From assembly GCA_965365445.1 (NCBI GenBank), contig CBDUBS010000064.1, positions 1 through 18,066 of the forward strand: a stretch of 18,066 nt of DNA. The letters are read 5' to 3'. The translations under genes and the position numbers were made by a program. How positions within the stretch are numbered: position 1 is the first letter of the stretch; the number at the start of each line of letters is the position of its first letter. Below are positions 9,092-16,779 of the stretch, piece by piece. The notes below the pieces were generated by a model. It did not search any database and was not told where the DNA came from. It saw only the letters and a list, made by a program, of their open reading frames with translations. The DNA comes from CBDUBS01 sp965365445. Its GTDB lineage: Bacteria; Bacteroidota; Rhodothermia; Rhodothermales; DASSAV01.

Positions 9092-11956
9092 CTAGAAATT
9101 GGCTCGTATCCCGAACCGGACGCTCCTTGGATTGAAGAACAGCAGGTGCGGTGCACGGATATCGAGCGCCAGATAGTCCTTGTCGTATATGCCGACTTTA
9201 TCGTTGCCCTTCTGGTCGCCTTCGTACCAGGGAAGCTTCAGCGACTGCAGATATTCCTGCCATTCGGAGCCGTGGAACGCCCATCGGCGCAGGTATTTCT
9301 GGTTGAACAGGTTGTTTACCGTAGCGAAGAACTCCATCTTCATTCCGCCGGCGGGGAGGAAGTCCTTCGAGATCCGAAGGGTGGTATTGGAGTAGTCCAC
9401 CCACTGCATGTTGTTGCGCTCCTCCGGGTCCTTGGGCTCCCAGGTGAACCGCCCGCCTTCCTGCCAGGAGTAGAGCAGGTTGACGGCCCAACCGCCGAAC
9501 GGCCGCAGATTGCCCCATTTTTTACCCCACTCGGGCGGCGTATGCAGGTCGATGCTTGCCCGCAACGTCGGCTGCGGAACGCTCTTGAATTGTTGCGCTC
9601 CTTCCACCTGAGCCTTGATGCGCGGGTCCTCGTAGTAGTTGGCGAAACCGACGAATCCGTTCTTGACGAGCACGTAATTGTAATTGAGCCACCCCCAGAA
9701 AAACCGACCGTACTTCTTCTCAGCCCGGATCTCGAAACCCTTGATGTCTTCGTAGTTCTTGTTCTCGTAGGTCTGGTAGCTGACGCTGTAATCCCGGTTG
9801 TGGTAGCCTACCAGGCCGGGCTGATTCGTGACGTCCTTATAGTACCCGGCTACATGGAGCAGAATCTCGTCGAACAGGTTCTGGTCGTACCCCACCTCGT
9901 ACGCCACCGTGCGCGGCATGACCAGGTCCGGGTTGCCTAGGCGCGATATACGCCGTGTCCCCTGGTCGCCCTGTTGGAACGCAAACAGGGCTTCATTCCC
10001 CGGCATCGAGTAAAAGTGGCCGTAGTTGAAGAAGAACTTCGTGTTCTCGCTGATCGGAAACGACACGCCGAGGCGTGGGCTGAAGGCCAGGTGATGTTTG
10101 GCCGGCTCTGTCGGAGCTTCATCGATCCGCTCGACATTTTTGGCAGCGAAATACGGAGAAAAGCGATCTACAGTGTACCAGTCAACGTTTGCGTTGGTGT
10201 AATCCATCCGCACGCCCACATTGGCAACCATTCCTTCCCACTCGATTTTGTCCTGTATGTACGCACCAGCGCGTACCGGCTCTCGGAGCCAGCGGTACCA
10301 CATCACCTCGTCGTTGTGCCACGGCTTATCCAGCCCCGATTCCTCGTCGAGGCGGTTGAGCGTAAGCTCGAAGCCGCTTTTGATCTGGTTGTGTATGTCG
10401 ATTTGGGATGTCAGTGCCCCTTCGAACTTATAGGTTGTCGTACGGGAGTTGTCCCGCGCCGCCCCGCCCTGCCCGATGAAGTAGTACCCGATCTGGTCCC
10501 TCTCCACACTCGGGTACCAGCCGAAGGGCGCTTCATTGGCAAACTGGCCGGGATAGTATTCAAAACGCGCCGTCGTATCCCGCTCGGCCTGACGGTACAC
10601 ATTGTCTTTGCGGAAGAAGCGCTGCGCCTTCAGGGTATAGAAGGTGGAGTTTCCCAGTGTGTGCGTGAAGCTCATGCCCAGCAGACTGGTGCTCAGGTCG
10701 CTGAGCGCGTTGTACCCCATGCTGTACAGGTACTGGGCAGGCTCCCAGCCGGGGACATCCATCGGACCGGCATCGTTGCGTTGCCCCGGGCGCGCCAAAC
10801 CGTCACGGAGCGTATTGAGCGTGTTATAAAGGCCAAATACGGAAAGATTGATCGAAGGCGTAATCCGACTAGAGAGCTTGAGTTGGACGTTTTGATCCGT
10901 CACGCCGTCTCGCTCCAGGGCCAGTGGAATGACGTACGTCTCGTAATTGCGCCGGTAGGAGAGAAAGAAGCTGGTAGGCAACACGTTAGCGAGGAGGGGT
11001 ACAGGCCCCGACAAGCTTCCTTCGGCCAGGTAATCGGGTTTGTTTGCATATTCCACGGGCCGGTGCTGCCATTCCCAGAGCGCCTTTGCCTGCTCGGGAG
11101 ATTGCCCGGTTCCTTTGACCAGTTTGTTCCAGCCGGCGAAGTATTCATTACCCTCAATACTGTTGTCGCCGGCGTAGATCTGCCAGTCTCTTTCCCAGTA
11201 TTTTTCGCCGAAGTGTTTCTGGGTCGGCGGCCGAACCCGAAAGTCGATCGAGCCTGAATATTTGTTCACCGTACCATCCTTCGTCGTGATGTTGAGCATC
11301 CCGGACCGGATGTTGCCGTACTCGGCGTTGAAGCCGCCCGTCAGAATCTCTACTTCCTGAATCGAGTTGAGATTGAGTGTAAAGACAGGGGTATTCCGCC
11401 GCTCGTCCACCAGGTCGAAGCCGTCAACCATGAGGCGTGTCTGCCCCTGACCGCCTCCTCTGATCACCATATTCTCGATGCCCGCCTGCATATTGAGAAG
11501 GTCTTCCAGGCTCTGAACCGGCTGGCTCTCGATGTGCGTTTCCGCGTCGAGTACTTGCTGACTCTGGGATACGTCGGGAGGCACGATGGGGCGCTCGGCC
11601 GTAACGGTTATCTCTTCGCCCTCGAAAACCGCCGGCTGAAGAGAGAAATCGAGCGTCGTAGTTCGGTTGCTCACTACGCGCACTTCTTGCTGTATCACCG
11701 TCGAGAACCCGATGATGGAAGCCGCAAGGGTGTACGATCCCGGAGGAACATTGATGATGAAGTAGTTGCCCTCCAGGTCCGCCGCAGCGCCCTGTGTTGT
11801 TTCCTGTATGACGACATTTGCCCCGGGCAAGGGCTCTCCGGTTTCGGCATCGATGATTTTGCCGCTGATTTTGCCGCTAGACTGAGCCTGGCCCTGCATC
11901 GGAAGAAAAAGCATCAGGCAGGCAGCGAGTAATCCGACTTTCTGCTTGTGGTTCAT
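9092..11956 (-). CDS. TonB-dependent receptor with N-terminal carboxypeptidase-regulatory-like domain
   Basis: Outer-membrane TonB-dependent transporter of 954 residues, distinct from the SusC type. Order: signal peptide (1-24, ending GQA), carboxypeptidase-regulatory-like domain (about 28-110, GEPLPGANVVIQETTQGAAA), possible TonB-box region GEEITVTAERP, and a plug with QSLEDLLNMQAGIE, VIRGGG, LMVDGFDL and VEILTGGFNAEYGNIRSGML. A long barrel follows, with repeated aromatic-girdle strands, ending in SVRFGIRANF. The plug lacks the SusC VVVGYGTQ signature and the next gene is not SusD, so it is a separate transporter. It starts 50 nt after rhaT with GGGAGG 13 bases before the ATG, a rather long spacing. 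Substrate unknown; its company suggests a carbohydrate. Confidence 0.93.
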   Translation of the reverse strand: MNHKQKVGLLAACLMLFLPMQGQAQSSGKISGKIIDAETGEPLPGANVVIQETTQGAAADLEGNYFIINVPPGSYTLAASIIGFSTVIQQEVRVVSNRTTTLDFSLQPAVFEGEEITVTAERPIVPPDVSQSQQVLDAETHIESQPVQSLEDLLNMQAGIENMVIRGGGQGQTRLMVDGFDLVDERRNTPVFTLNLNSIQEVEILTGGFNAEYGNIRSGMLNITTKDGTVNKYSGSIDFRVRPPTQKHFGEKYWERDWQIYAGDNSIEGNEYFAGWNKLVKGTGQSPEQAKALWEWQHRPVEYANKPDYLAEGSLSGPVPLLANVLPTSFFLSYRRNYETYVIPLALERDGVTDQNVQLKLSSRITPSINLSVFGLYNTLNTLRDGLARPGQRNDAGPMDVPGWEPAQYLYSMGYNALSDLSTSLLGMSFTHTLGNSTFYTLKAQRFFRKDNVYRQAERDTTARFEYYPGQFANEAPFGWYPSVERDQIGYYFIGQGGAARDNSRTTTYKFEGALTSQIDIHNQIKSGFELTLNRLDEESGLDKPWHNDEVMWYRWLREPVRAGAYIQDKIEWEGMVANVGVRMDYTNANVDWYTVDRFSPYFAAKNVERIDEAPTEPAKHHLAFSPRLGVSFPISENTKFFFNYGHFYSMPGNEALFAFQQGDQGTRRISRLGNPDLVMPRTVAYEVGYDQNLFDEILLHVAGYYKDVTNQPGLVGYHNRDYSVSYQTYENKNYEDIKGFEIRAEKKYGRFFWGWLNYNYVLVKNGFVGFANYYEDPRIKAQVEGAQQFKSVPQPTLRASIDLHTPPEWGKKWGNLRPFGGWAVNLLYSWQEGGRFTWEPKDPEERNNMQWVDYSNTTLRISKDFLPAGGMKMEFFATVNNLFNQKYLRRWAFHGSEWQEYLQSLKLPWYEGDQKGNDKVGIYDKDYLALDIRAPHLLFFNPRSVRFGIRANF

Positions 11957-12006
11957 GACGCTATTGATGCCTCCCGTTTACCGCTGGATTAGGATGATTG
12001 ATTGCT

Positions 12007-13035
12007 TTATCGAACACCATTGGAATATCCCAGCACGATGCAGGCCGTAACGAGGATCGCCACGCCGGCCGTCATCAATCGCAACGCCTGCGGAGCGCCC
12101 TTCCACTCGCCCGCACGGACCGCCCACACATTGCTAATGATGAGCGCCAATCCCAGCAACATCGGCCAACCGACCACCGGCCCCAGGGCGCCCATGAGCG
12201 CCGCACCCTGCCCGTAGACGCCGAGAGCGGCAAACCAGAACAGACCCGTTGCCACCGCCCAGCCATATGCTTTTCCGGATCGTGAAGCCTGGAATGTGCC
12301 CCATGAGCGGTGCTTCACGAGCCGGGCCACAGCATACCCGGCGTTCATGATAAACGCTCCGAGGAGCACGACCACCCAGGCGGCCAGACTGGCATTCCGG
12401 ATGATGGCGCCTTGATTTACCGCCGCGTCCGCTACCGGAGCGGCGTCGGCGAACCCGACGTTGAGCAGGGCGGAGAGCACACCTGAAACCACCGCAACCC
12501 CTAAACCGACCCGAAAAGCCCGTCCGGATTTGAGGCCGCCTTCCGCTTTCTCGTGCTCCTGTTGTACCCGGTCGCGCTGCACGCCGGCATAGGCGCTAAC
12601 GGCTACCCCGACGAGCAGCAGGCATACGCCTGCCAGGATATACACCAACGCCGGGTGGGAAGAAGCATTGGGTATCTGCATGAGCGGCAGCAGCGAGCCA
12701 ACGGCCGCAGCCAAGCCCATCACGACCCCGTACGTGATCGAAACCCCGACTTGATTAACACTCACTCCGAACAAGATCCCTCCGATTCCCCAGAGAAACC
12801 CGAAGTACATGCCCCTTAAAACCGCTTCCAATGGAGCGGAAGCAATACTCGTCCACAGGTCAGGTACCGCCAGGGCCGCCCACACCACCGGAAAGGCGAT
12901 CATGGCGACAACCGAATAAACGAGCCACCACGCCTCCCAGGAGAGCGGTTTGGTGTACTTCATACCCAGCCCGAACGTGCCCTGGAAAAAGCTTGCGAAA
13001 AGCACTAAGGCAAACGGAAGAAAAATATCCGACAT
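12007..13035 (-). CDS. rhaT: L-rhamnose/proton symporter RhaT family
   Basis: Inner-membrane sugar:H+ symporter of the drug/metabolite transporter superfamily. At 342 residues from the ATG at 13035, it is about the length I recall for Escherichia coli RhaT (344). It is almost entirely hydrophobic with about ten predicted membrane segments and one polar loop (around QRDRVQQEHEKAEGG). Matching stretches recalled from RhaT are LSWEAWW near the first loop and FLWGIGGILFGVSVNQVGVS with YGVVMGL in the next segments. The start is supported by GGGGGTGATC (13038-13047), nine of ten matches to the extended Shine-Dalgarno; a longer frame to 13179 has no such site. It is the promoter-proximal gene of the minus-strand run and is divergent from the araC-type gene. 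L-rhamnose is the family substrate, but a related 6-deoxy sugar or other monosaccharide is possible. Confidence 0.88.
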   Translation of the reverse strand: MSDIFLPFALVLFASFFQGTFGLGMKYTKPLSWEAWWLVYSVVAMIAFPVVWAALAVPDLWTSIASAPLEAVLRGMYFGFLWGIGGILFGVSVNQVGVSITYGVVMGLAAAVGSLLPLMQIPNASSHPALVYILAGVCLLLVGVAVSAYAGVQRDRVQQEHEKAEGGLKSGRAFRVGLGVAVVSGVLSALLNVGFADAAPVADAAVNQGAIIRNASLAAWVVVLLGAFIMNAGYAVARLVKHRSWGTFQASRSGKAYGWAVATGLFWFAALGVYGQGAALMGALGPVVGWPMLLGLALIISNVWAVRAGEWKGAPQALRLMTAGVAILVTACIVLGYSNGVR

Positions 13036-13307
13036 AGGATCACCCCCGGCGTTCGGAAAGTCGAAAAAGACGCCACTTATGTGCCTGAAAGCAGCATTTG
13101 GCCACGTTTTAGACCGTGTTACCGTCCCCGTGTAAACGTATAAATATTCATGATTATGCCACTGTTGACTATTTAACACGACAAAAACCTATTTTCACGC
13201 CCTATTTTATCCAATAATGGCACTATTTTGATGTTATACGATTCAGAAACTCACTAGCACTATATTGATGCGCAAGAGGCACAATAAAAGCAGAAGTGGA
13301 GGCAGCC
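13036..13307. promoter_or_regulatory. Divergent AT-rich control region between rhaT and the araC-type regulator, with direct-repeat operator
   Basis: This 272-bp intergenic stretch is much more AT-rich than its flanks from about 13,120 onward and must carry both divergent promoters. It contains a 14-bp direct repeat with one mismatch, GCACTATTTTGATG (13220-13233) and GCACTATATTGATG (13257-13270), spaced 37 bp. A degenerate third copy (CCACTGTTGACT, from 13159) lies nearer rhaT. Direct-repeat half sites are the usual target of AraC-family regulators, and the regulator is encoded next door. The copy at 13257-13270 is only 38 bp before the araC-type ATG, so autoregulation is plausible. I could not assign -35/-10 or Bacteroidota-type promoter elements with confidence. 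Confidence 0.5.
13038..13047 (-). promoter_or_regulatory. Strong ribosome-binding site of rhaT
   Basis: Read on the minus strand this is GGGGGTGATC, one mismatch from GGAGGTGATC, the complement of the bacterial 16S rRNA 3' end. The ATG lies two bases after it. It settles the rhaT start at 13035 and predicts efficient translation of the first operon gene. Confidence 0.75.
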
Positions 13308-14198
13308 ATGCGTCTGTTGTACAGGAAGATCAACCCGTCCTCAGAGCGGTCCCTTTCTATTCGGCGAGAGACGGTTCCTTGTTTGGACGAAGCGTGGCAT
13401 TTTCACGAGGAGTGTGAACTGATTCTGATCGTGCGAGGCCATGGCAGGCGTTTCGTCGGTGATAGTATCAGCGATTTTACGGAGGGCGAACTGGCCTTCA
13501 TCGGGCCTAACCTGCCGCACCTGTGGCGCAACGATTCCCTGTACCAGCGTGCTGCTTCGGAGCCGGCCAATGGGCAAGCGGCTCCCGTCGAAGTCGTCAT
13601 CGTTCAGTTCCGGGAGCAGTTTCTCGGCGAGTCGTTCTTCCGGATTCCGGACATGTATCCTATAAAAGATCTTTTCGAGCGTTCCGCCTTCGGCTTACAG
13701 ATTACCGGACAGACCCGATCGAGGCTGGCCAAACAGATTGCCGCACTGCCAGACCTTCGCCCGTTCGATCAAATCATCGAACTGCTAAAAGTCCTCTATG
13801 ATATGTCCGTCTCGGGGGACCGCCGTCAAATTGCCAGCAGGGGCTATACAGGAAGCTACGATGAATCGGACTGCGTACGCATGAACGGCGTGACGGCTTA
13901 CCTTATGGATCATTTTCAGGAGGAAATCAGCCTGAACGATGTGGCAGACGTGGTAAGCCTCAGTCCAAGCACCCTTAGCCGCTATGTGAAGCAACGGACG
14001 GGTAAAACGTTCTCGACCCTGCTCAACGAAGTTCGTCTCGGTCATGCCTGCAAGCTGCTCATCCGAAGCGACCTGTCCGTTGCCGAAATTGCATACGCAT
14101 GCGGCTATCGTTCGCTCACCAACTTCAACCGGCAGTTCCGATACGTGAAGCGGATGAGTCCCTCCTCGTTTCGCCGCGAGCACCAGATAGTGAAGTAA
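13308..14198 (+). CDS. AraC-family transcriptional regulator with N-terminal cupin-like sensor
   Basis: Predicted local regulator of the divergent sugar operon and possibly of gntP. The ATG at 13308 has GGAGG five bases upstream (13298-13302); a GTG at 13296 would overlap that site. Length 296 residues. The N-terminal part (AWHFHEECELILIVRGHGRRFVG, then GELAFIGPNLPHLWRND) is a cupin effector-binding domain of the rhamnose/arabinose-regulator type. From about residue 191 the double helix-turn-helix domain follows: ISLNDVADVVSLSPSTLSRYVKQ, then SVAEIAYACGYRSLTNFNRQF and the closing MSPSSFRR. The effector is unknown; a sugar such as rhamnose or a sugar acid fits the context. gntP follows 51 nt later on the same strand. 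Confidence 0.92.
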   Translation: MRLLYRKINPSSERSLSIRRETVPCLDEAWHFHEECELILIVRGHGRRFVGDSISDFTEGELAFIGPNLPHLWRNDSLYQRAASEPANGQAAPVEVVIVQFREQFLGESFFRIPDMYPIKDLFERSAFGLQITGQTRSRLAKQIAALPDLRPFDQIIELLKVLYDMSVSGDRRQIASRGYTGSYDESDCVRMNGVTAYLMDHFQEEISLNDVADVVSLSPSTLSRYVKQRTGKTFSTLLNEVRLGHACKLLIRSDLSVAEIAYACGYRSLTNFNRQFRYVKRMSPSSFRREHQIVK

Positions 14199-14249
14199 CC
14201 GGGCTGCTACCGAGCACATTATTCCACTTGCGAGCACACCTCACCGCCG

Positions 14250-15581
14250 ATGCCGCCGCTCTTGCTGTTCGTGCTCTCCATCGCCGTACTTCTGACGGCC
14301 ATTATTTATCTGCGCGTCCATCCATTCCTGTCTCTGATCCTCACGGGCCTCTTCCTGGGCATTGCGGCCGAAATGCCTGCGGAACATGTCGTGGAAAGCC
14401 TCTTGCAAGGTTTCGCCGACACGCTCAAATGGATCGGGATTGTGATGGTACTCGGCACGGTCATCGGGGAGATTCTGAGCGAAACCGGCGGAGCTCTTCG
14501 TATTTCCGATTTCATCATCCGGAAGGTAGGATCCCACCGACTGCCGGTAGCTATGGCCATTACGGGATACGTCGTTGCCATCCCGGTCTTTGTAGATGTA
14601 GCCTACATCATGCTGCGCCCGATCACCGAATCGCTCGCTCGCGAGAGCAGACGCCGCATCCTCATGGTCGGGCTTTCACTGGTGGCCGGCCTTACGGCTA
14701 CCCATGCCTTGATACCGCCCACGCCGGGCCCGCTGGCCGTGGCCGGAATTCTGAAGGCCGATCTCGGACGACTCATCCTGTTAAATGGAACCGTAGCGCT
14801 ATGCGCCCTGGCTGCCGGGCTCATGTGGGCGGTTACGTATTGCAGAAGGGTTTCCGTACCCTTCGATGAGATGGCTGGCCGGCACGATGCGACCGTCGAA
14901 CTCCTGCCTGAAAAGCAACATGCCAGGATATCGACAGGGCTTTCGTTTGCCTCCATACTGGCGCCCCTGATCCTCATGGCGCTGGCCTCGGCATGGAACG
15001 CTTCGCGCGGGGGCAGGATTGCTGCGGTGCTGACATTTCTGGGAACACCTGTAGTGGCGCTGCTTATCGGAGTGGCTATTGCCGTGCTCCTGTTAGGTCC
15101 CCACGAGCGCATGAGCCGCTTAAGCGCTCTCGTAGATCGCTCCATCGAGAAGGCGGCCGTGGTTATCCTTATCACGGGCGCGGGCGGCGCCTTCGGCCGG
15201 ATTATCCTGGACGCCGAGCTTGCCGGGCCTATTGCTTCGATTGTTCAAGAATCCGGAGTTCCGGCCGCGTTGCTGCCTTTTCTGCTTGCCATGGTATTTA
15301 CAACGGCTACGGGCTCGCTGACGATCTCGATGGTTACGACGGCCTCGCTCATACTGCCGATGCTGAGCCGGCTGGGCCTCTCAGCCGAGATCGCAGCTGC
15401 TATGATCGGGGCCGGCGCACTTGGGGTCATTCATGCTAATAGCAGCTTTTTCTGGCTTTTGAGCCGTATGCACGAAATACCTACCGCAGCCCTCTACCGA
15501 ACGTTTGTCGTTCAATCCTTCCTGATGGCGCTGGGAGGCGGACTGGGGGCATACGTTCTGTACCTGTTGGGCATTGGGTAA
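14250..15581 (+). CDS. GntP-family sugar-acid:proton symporter
   Basis: Inner-membrane permease of 443 residues, the normal size of gluconate:H+ symporters. It is very hydrophobic, with about 12-14 membrane segments. Family stretches include HALIPPTPGPLAVAGILKAD, LITGAGGAFGRII, GSLTISMVTTASLILPML and ANSSFFWLLSRM. GntP proteins import gluconate and related aldonates, glycerate or similar hydroxy acids. In this locus it may take up a sugar acid that feeds the enolase-superfamily enzyme. It begins at the ATG at 14250, 51 nt after the regulator gene, with no obvious Shine-Dalgarno, and is probably co-transcribed with it. It ends 78 nt before the convergent RNase H gene; no hairpin terminator is evident in that gap. 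Confidence 0.92.
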   Translation: MPPLLLFVLSIAVLLTAIIYLRVHPFLSLILTGLFLGIAAEMPAEHVVESLLQGFADTLKWIGIVMVLGTVIGEILSETGGALRISDFIIRKVGSHRLPVAMAITGYVVAIPVFVDVAYIMLRPITESLARESRRRILMVGLSLVAGLTATHALIPPTPGPLAVAGILKADLGRLILLNGTVALCALAAGLMWAVTYCRRVSVPFDEMAGRHDATVELLPEKQHARISTGLSFASILAPLILMALASAWNASRGGRIAAVLTFLGTPVVALLIGVAIAVLLLGPHERMSRLSALVDRSIEKAAVVILITGAGGAFGRIILDAELAGPIASIVQESGVPAALLPFLLAMVFTTATGSLTISMVTTASLILPMLSRLGLSAEIAAAMIGAGALGVIHANSSFFWLLSRMHEIPTAALYRTFVVQSFLMALGGGLGAYVLYLLGIG

Positions 15582-15659
15582 AGCAAAATCTGGACTGGTT
15601 TGATCGTACATCGAGAAAGCAATTGCCGCCGTATAAAACGCAAGGGCCATATCATCCTC

Positions 15660-16397
15660 TTACCCCGCTTTCTTCATAGCCGCCCCGAGCGCCGCCAGTT
15701 GGTCCGCCCGCTCATTCCACGGGTCCCCGCTGTGCGCATCGACTTTGACCCACAGAATGCGCACGCCGCTGCTTTTTACTTTCTTGACGTACGCCTGCGT
15801 CGTGGGGGTGTTCGCCTTCCAGGCGCCCCGGGCCCAGGCTGCCGTGCCCTCCAGGTCGTGGTAGATCGTGATCCGCTTGATGCCGCGCCGGTTGCACTCA
15901 TAGAGCAACTTTGTTACGGCCCGCAGTTCGGCGGACACGTTCCGGCTCTCCATCTGCTCGACCCTTCCGGAGAATTCTTCCACCAAGGTGTCGTCCTTCA
16001 GCAATACGATGCCGTAGCCCCCGCGCGGCACACGCTGCCCGATGCAGCATCCGTCGACGTAGGCCGCGTATCCCGGCCCACCGGGTTGAGCGGCTCCGCA
16101 AGCCGGCATCTCGGCGAGCACCCGGCGAGCCGGGCCCGTCTTCCCCTCCCAGCACAACGTCAGGGGGAGAACGAACTCCTTGTCCTTCACCTCGTGGTAT
16201 TTGGCGTGCAGCCCCTGCTTCGTGCTGTAGAAGATCACTACGTCTCCGATTCGGCGTTCGCCCAGAGCGGCCGAGACCTTGATCGACCACTCCCGCAGGC
16301 TTTGCTTGGCCACGGCGGCCGTAAACCCTGCCTCGGTCAAACGAGCGGCGTATTCACCCGCTTTCCTCTCCAGTACAGTACCTGTTTCCATGTCCAT
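15660..16397 (-). CDS. Type I ribonuclease H with uncharacterised N-terminal domain
   Basis: Cleaves RNA in RNA-DNA hybrids. The C-terminal RNase H fold has all catalytic positions (numbered from the start at 16397): D115 (AYVDG), E157 (SAELRA), D181 (IYHDLEG), and H222 and D232 (VDAHSGDPWNERAD). GGYGIVLL follows the first strand as usual. Residues 1 to about 90 form a separate domain (LREWSIKVSAALGERRIGDV, then FYSTKQGLHAKYHEVKD) that I cannot assign; the hybrid-binding or TBP-like domains attached to some RNases H are possibilities. The start is uncertain. ATG 16397 and ATG 16391 follow AAAAAAGAG; ATG 16520 has GGAG four bases upstream and would add 41 residues of low-quality sequence. It is the last gene of the replication/recombination group. 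Confidence 0.82.
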   Translation of the reverse strand: MDMETGTVLERKAGEYAARLTEAGFTAAVAKQSLREWSIKVSAALGERRIGDVVIFYSTKQGLHAKYHEVKDKEFVLPLTLCWEGKTGPARRVLAEMPACGAAQPGGPGYAAYVDGCCIGQRVPRGGYGIVLLKDDTLVEEFSGRVEQMESRNVSAELRAVTKLLYECNRRGIKRITIYHDLEGTAAWARGAWKANTPTTQAYVKKVKSSGVRILWVKVDAHSGDPWNERADQLAALGAAMKKAG

Positions 16398-16779
16398 CAC
16401 TCTTTTTTGTGGAAGGCATCCGGGCGTTTTTCCCGGCGACCGCATGATAACTCGGGTTTCTGCCGGCACAAAAAAAGAGCGCGGCTGCGAAACACAAAAA
16501 AGCGCGCCAGCCGCCGCCATCTTACTCCGGATACGATGGCGCCCGAGTCGCTTCCTGATCCGTCCGGGAAAAGCGATGTATATTCCATCGGGCCTGGAGT
16601 GAACAGCCTCTGCCTGCTCCGATACCCACGCCGCCGTCTCGCGGGTATGCCCGTACGGCGCGTCGGCCTCGAATACTCTGCTCGGTCGGCGCAGCTTACG
16701 GCCGCACGAACCGGCAGCAGGGAGAGCCAGGCGGCCCTCCCCTGCTCCGGCCTTCTCCCTCCGCTGGCCGTCACCGGCT
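16398..16779 (-). other. 382-nt leader/intergenic region before RNase H, with A/T-tract repeats
   Basis: There is no convincing gene between the annealing protein and RNase H. CTC-T6-GTG at 16400-16411 is the inverse complement of CAC-A7-GAG at 16467-16479, with one unpaired A. A further CAC-A6-GCGCG lies at 16493-16506 in the same orientation as the second copy. GCGGCTG (16481-16487) and CAGCCGC (16508-16514) form another inverted repeat. On the transcript the first pair would tie up the purine-rich stretch just before the ATG at 16397. A 125-codon GTG-initiated frame (16774 to 16397) fills the gap and ends in a TGATG overlap, but its arginine-rich sequence looks non-coding. Part of this stretch would be coding if RNase H starts at 16520. 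Confidence 0.4.

Noticed and set aside
9974..11257. 427-codon plus-strand frame opposite the TonB-dependent receptor
   Set aside because: It is antisense to a well-supported receptor, has no recognisable domain, and long antisense frames are expected in GC-rich genes. The same applies to plus-strand frames at 1242-1892, 4443-5123, 5175-5864 and 8140-8844.
13036..13179. Upstream extension of rhaT to 13179
   Set aside because: The 48 extra residues have no membrane-protein character, and the near-perfect Shine-Dalgarno lies at the ATG at 13035.
15582..15659. Search for a bidirectional terminator or attachment site between gntP and RNase H
   Set aside because: No hairpin followed by a T-run and no repeat matching the rest of the window was seen in this 78-bp gap.
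16397..16774. 125-codon minus-strand frame filling the gap between the annealing protein and RNase H, with TGATG overlap to the latter
   Set aside because: The spacing is attractive (GTG five bases after the upstream stop, coupled end), but the product is arginine-rich without hydrophobic pattern or motif, so I treat the gap as a leader. Homologue conservation would change this.
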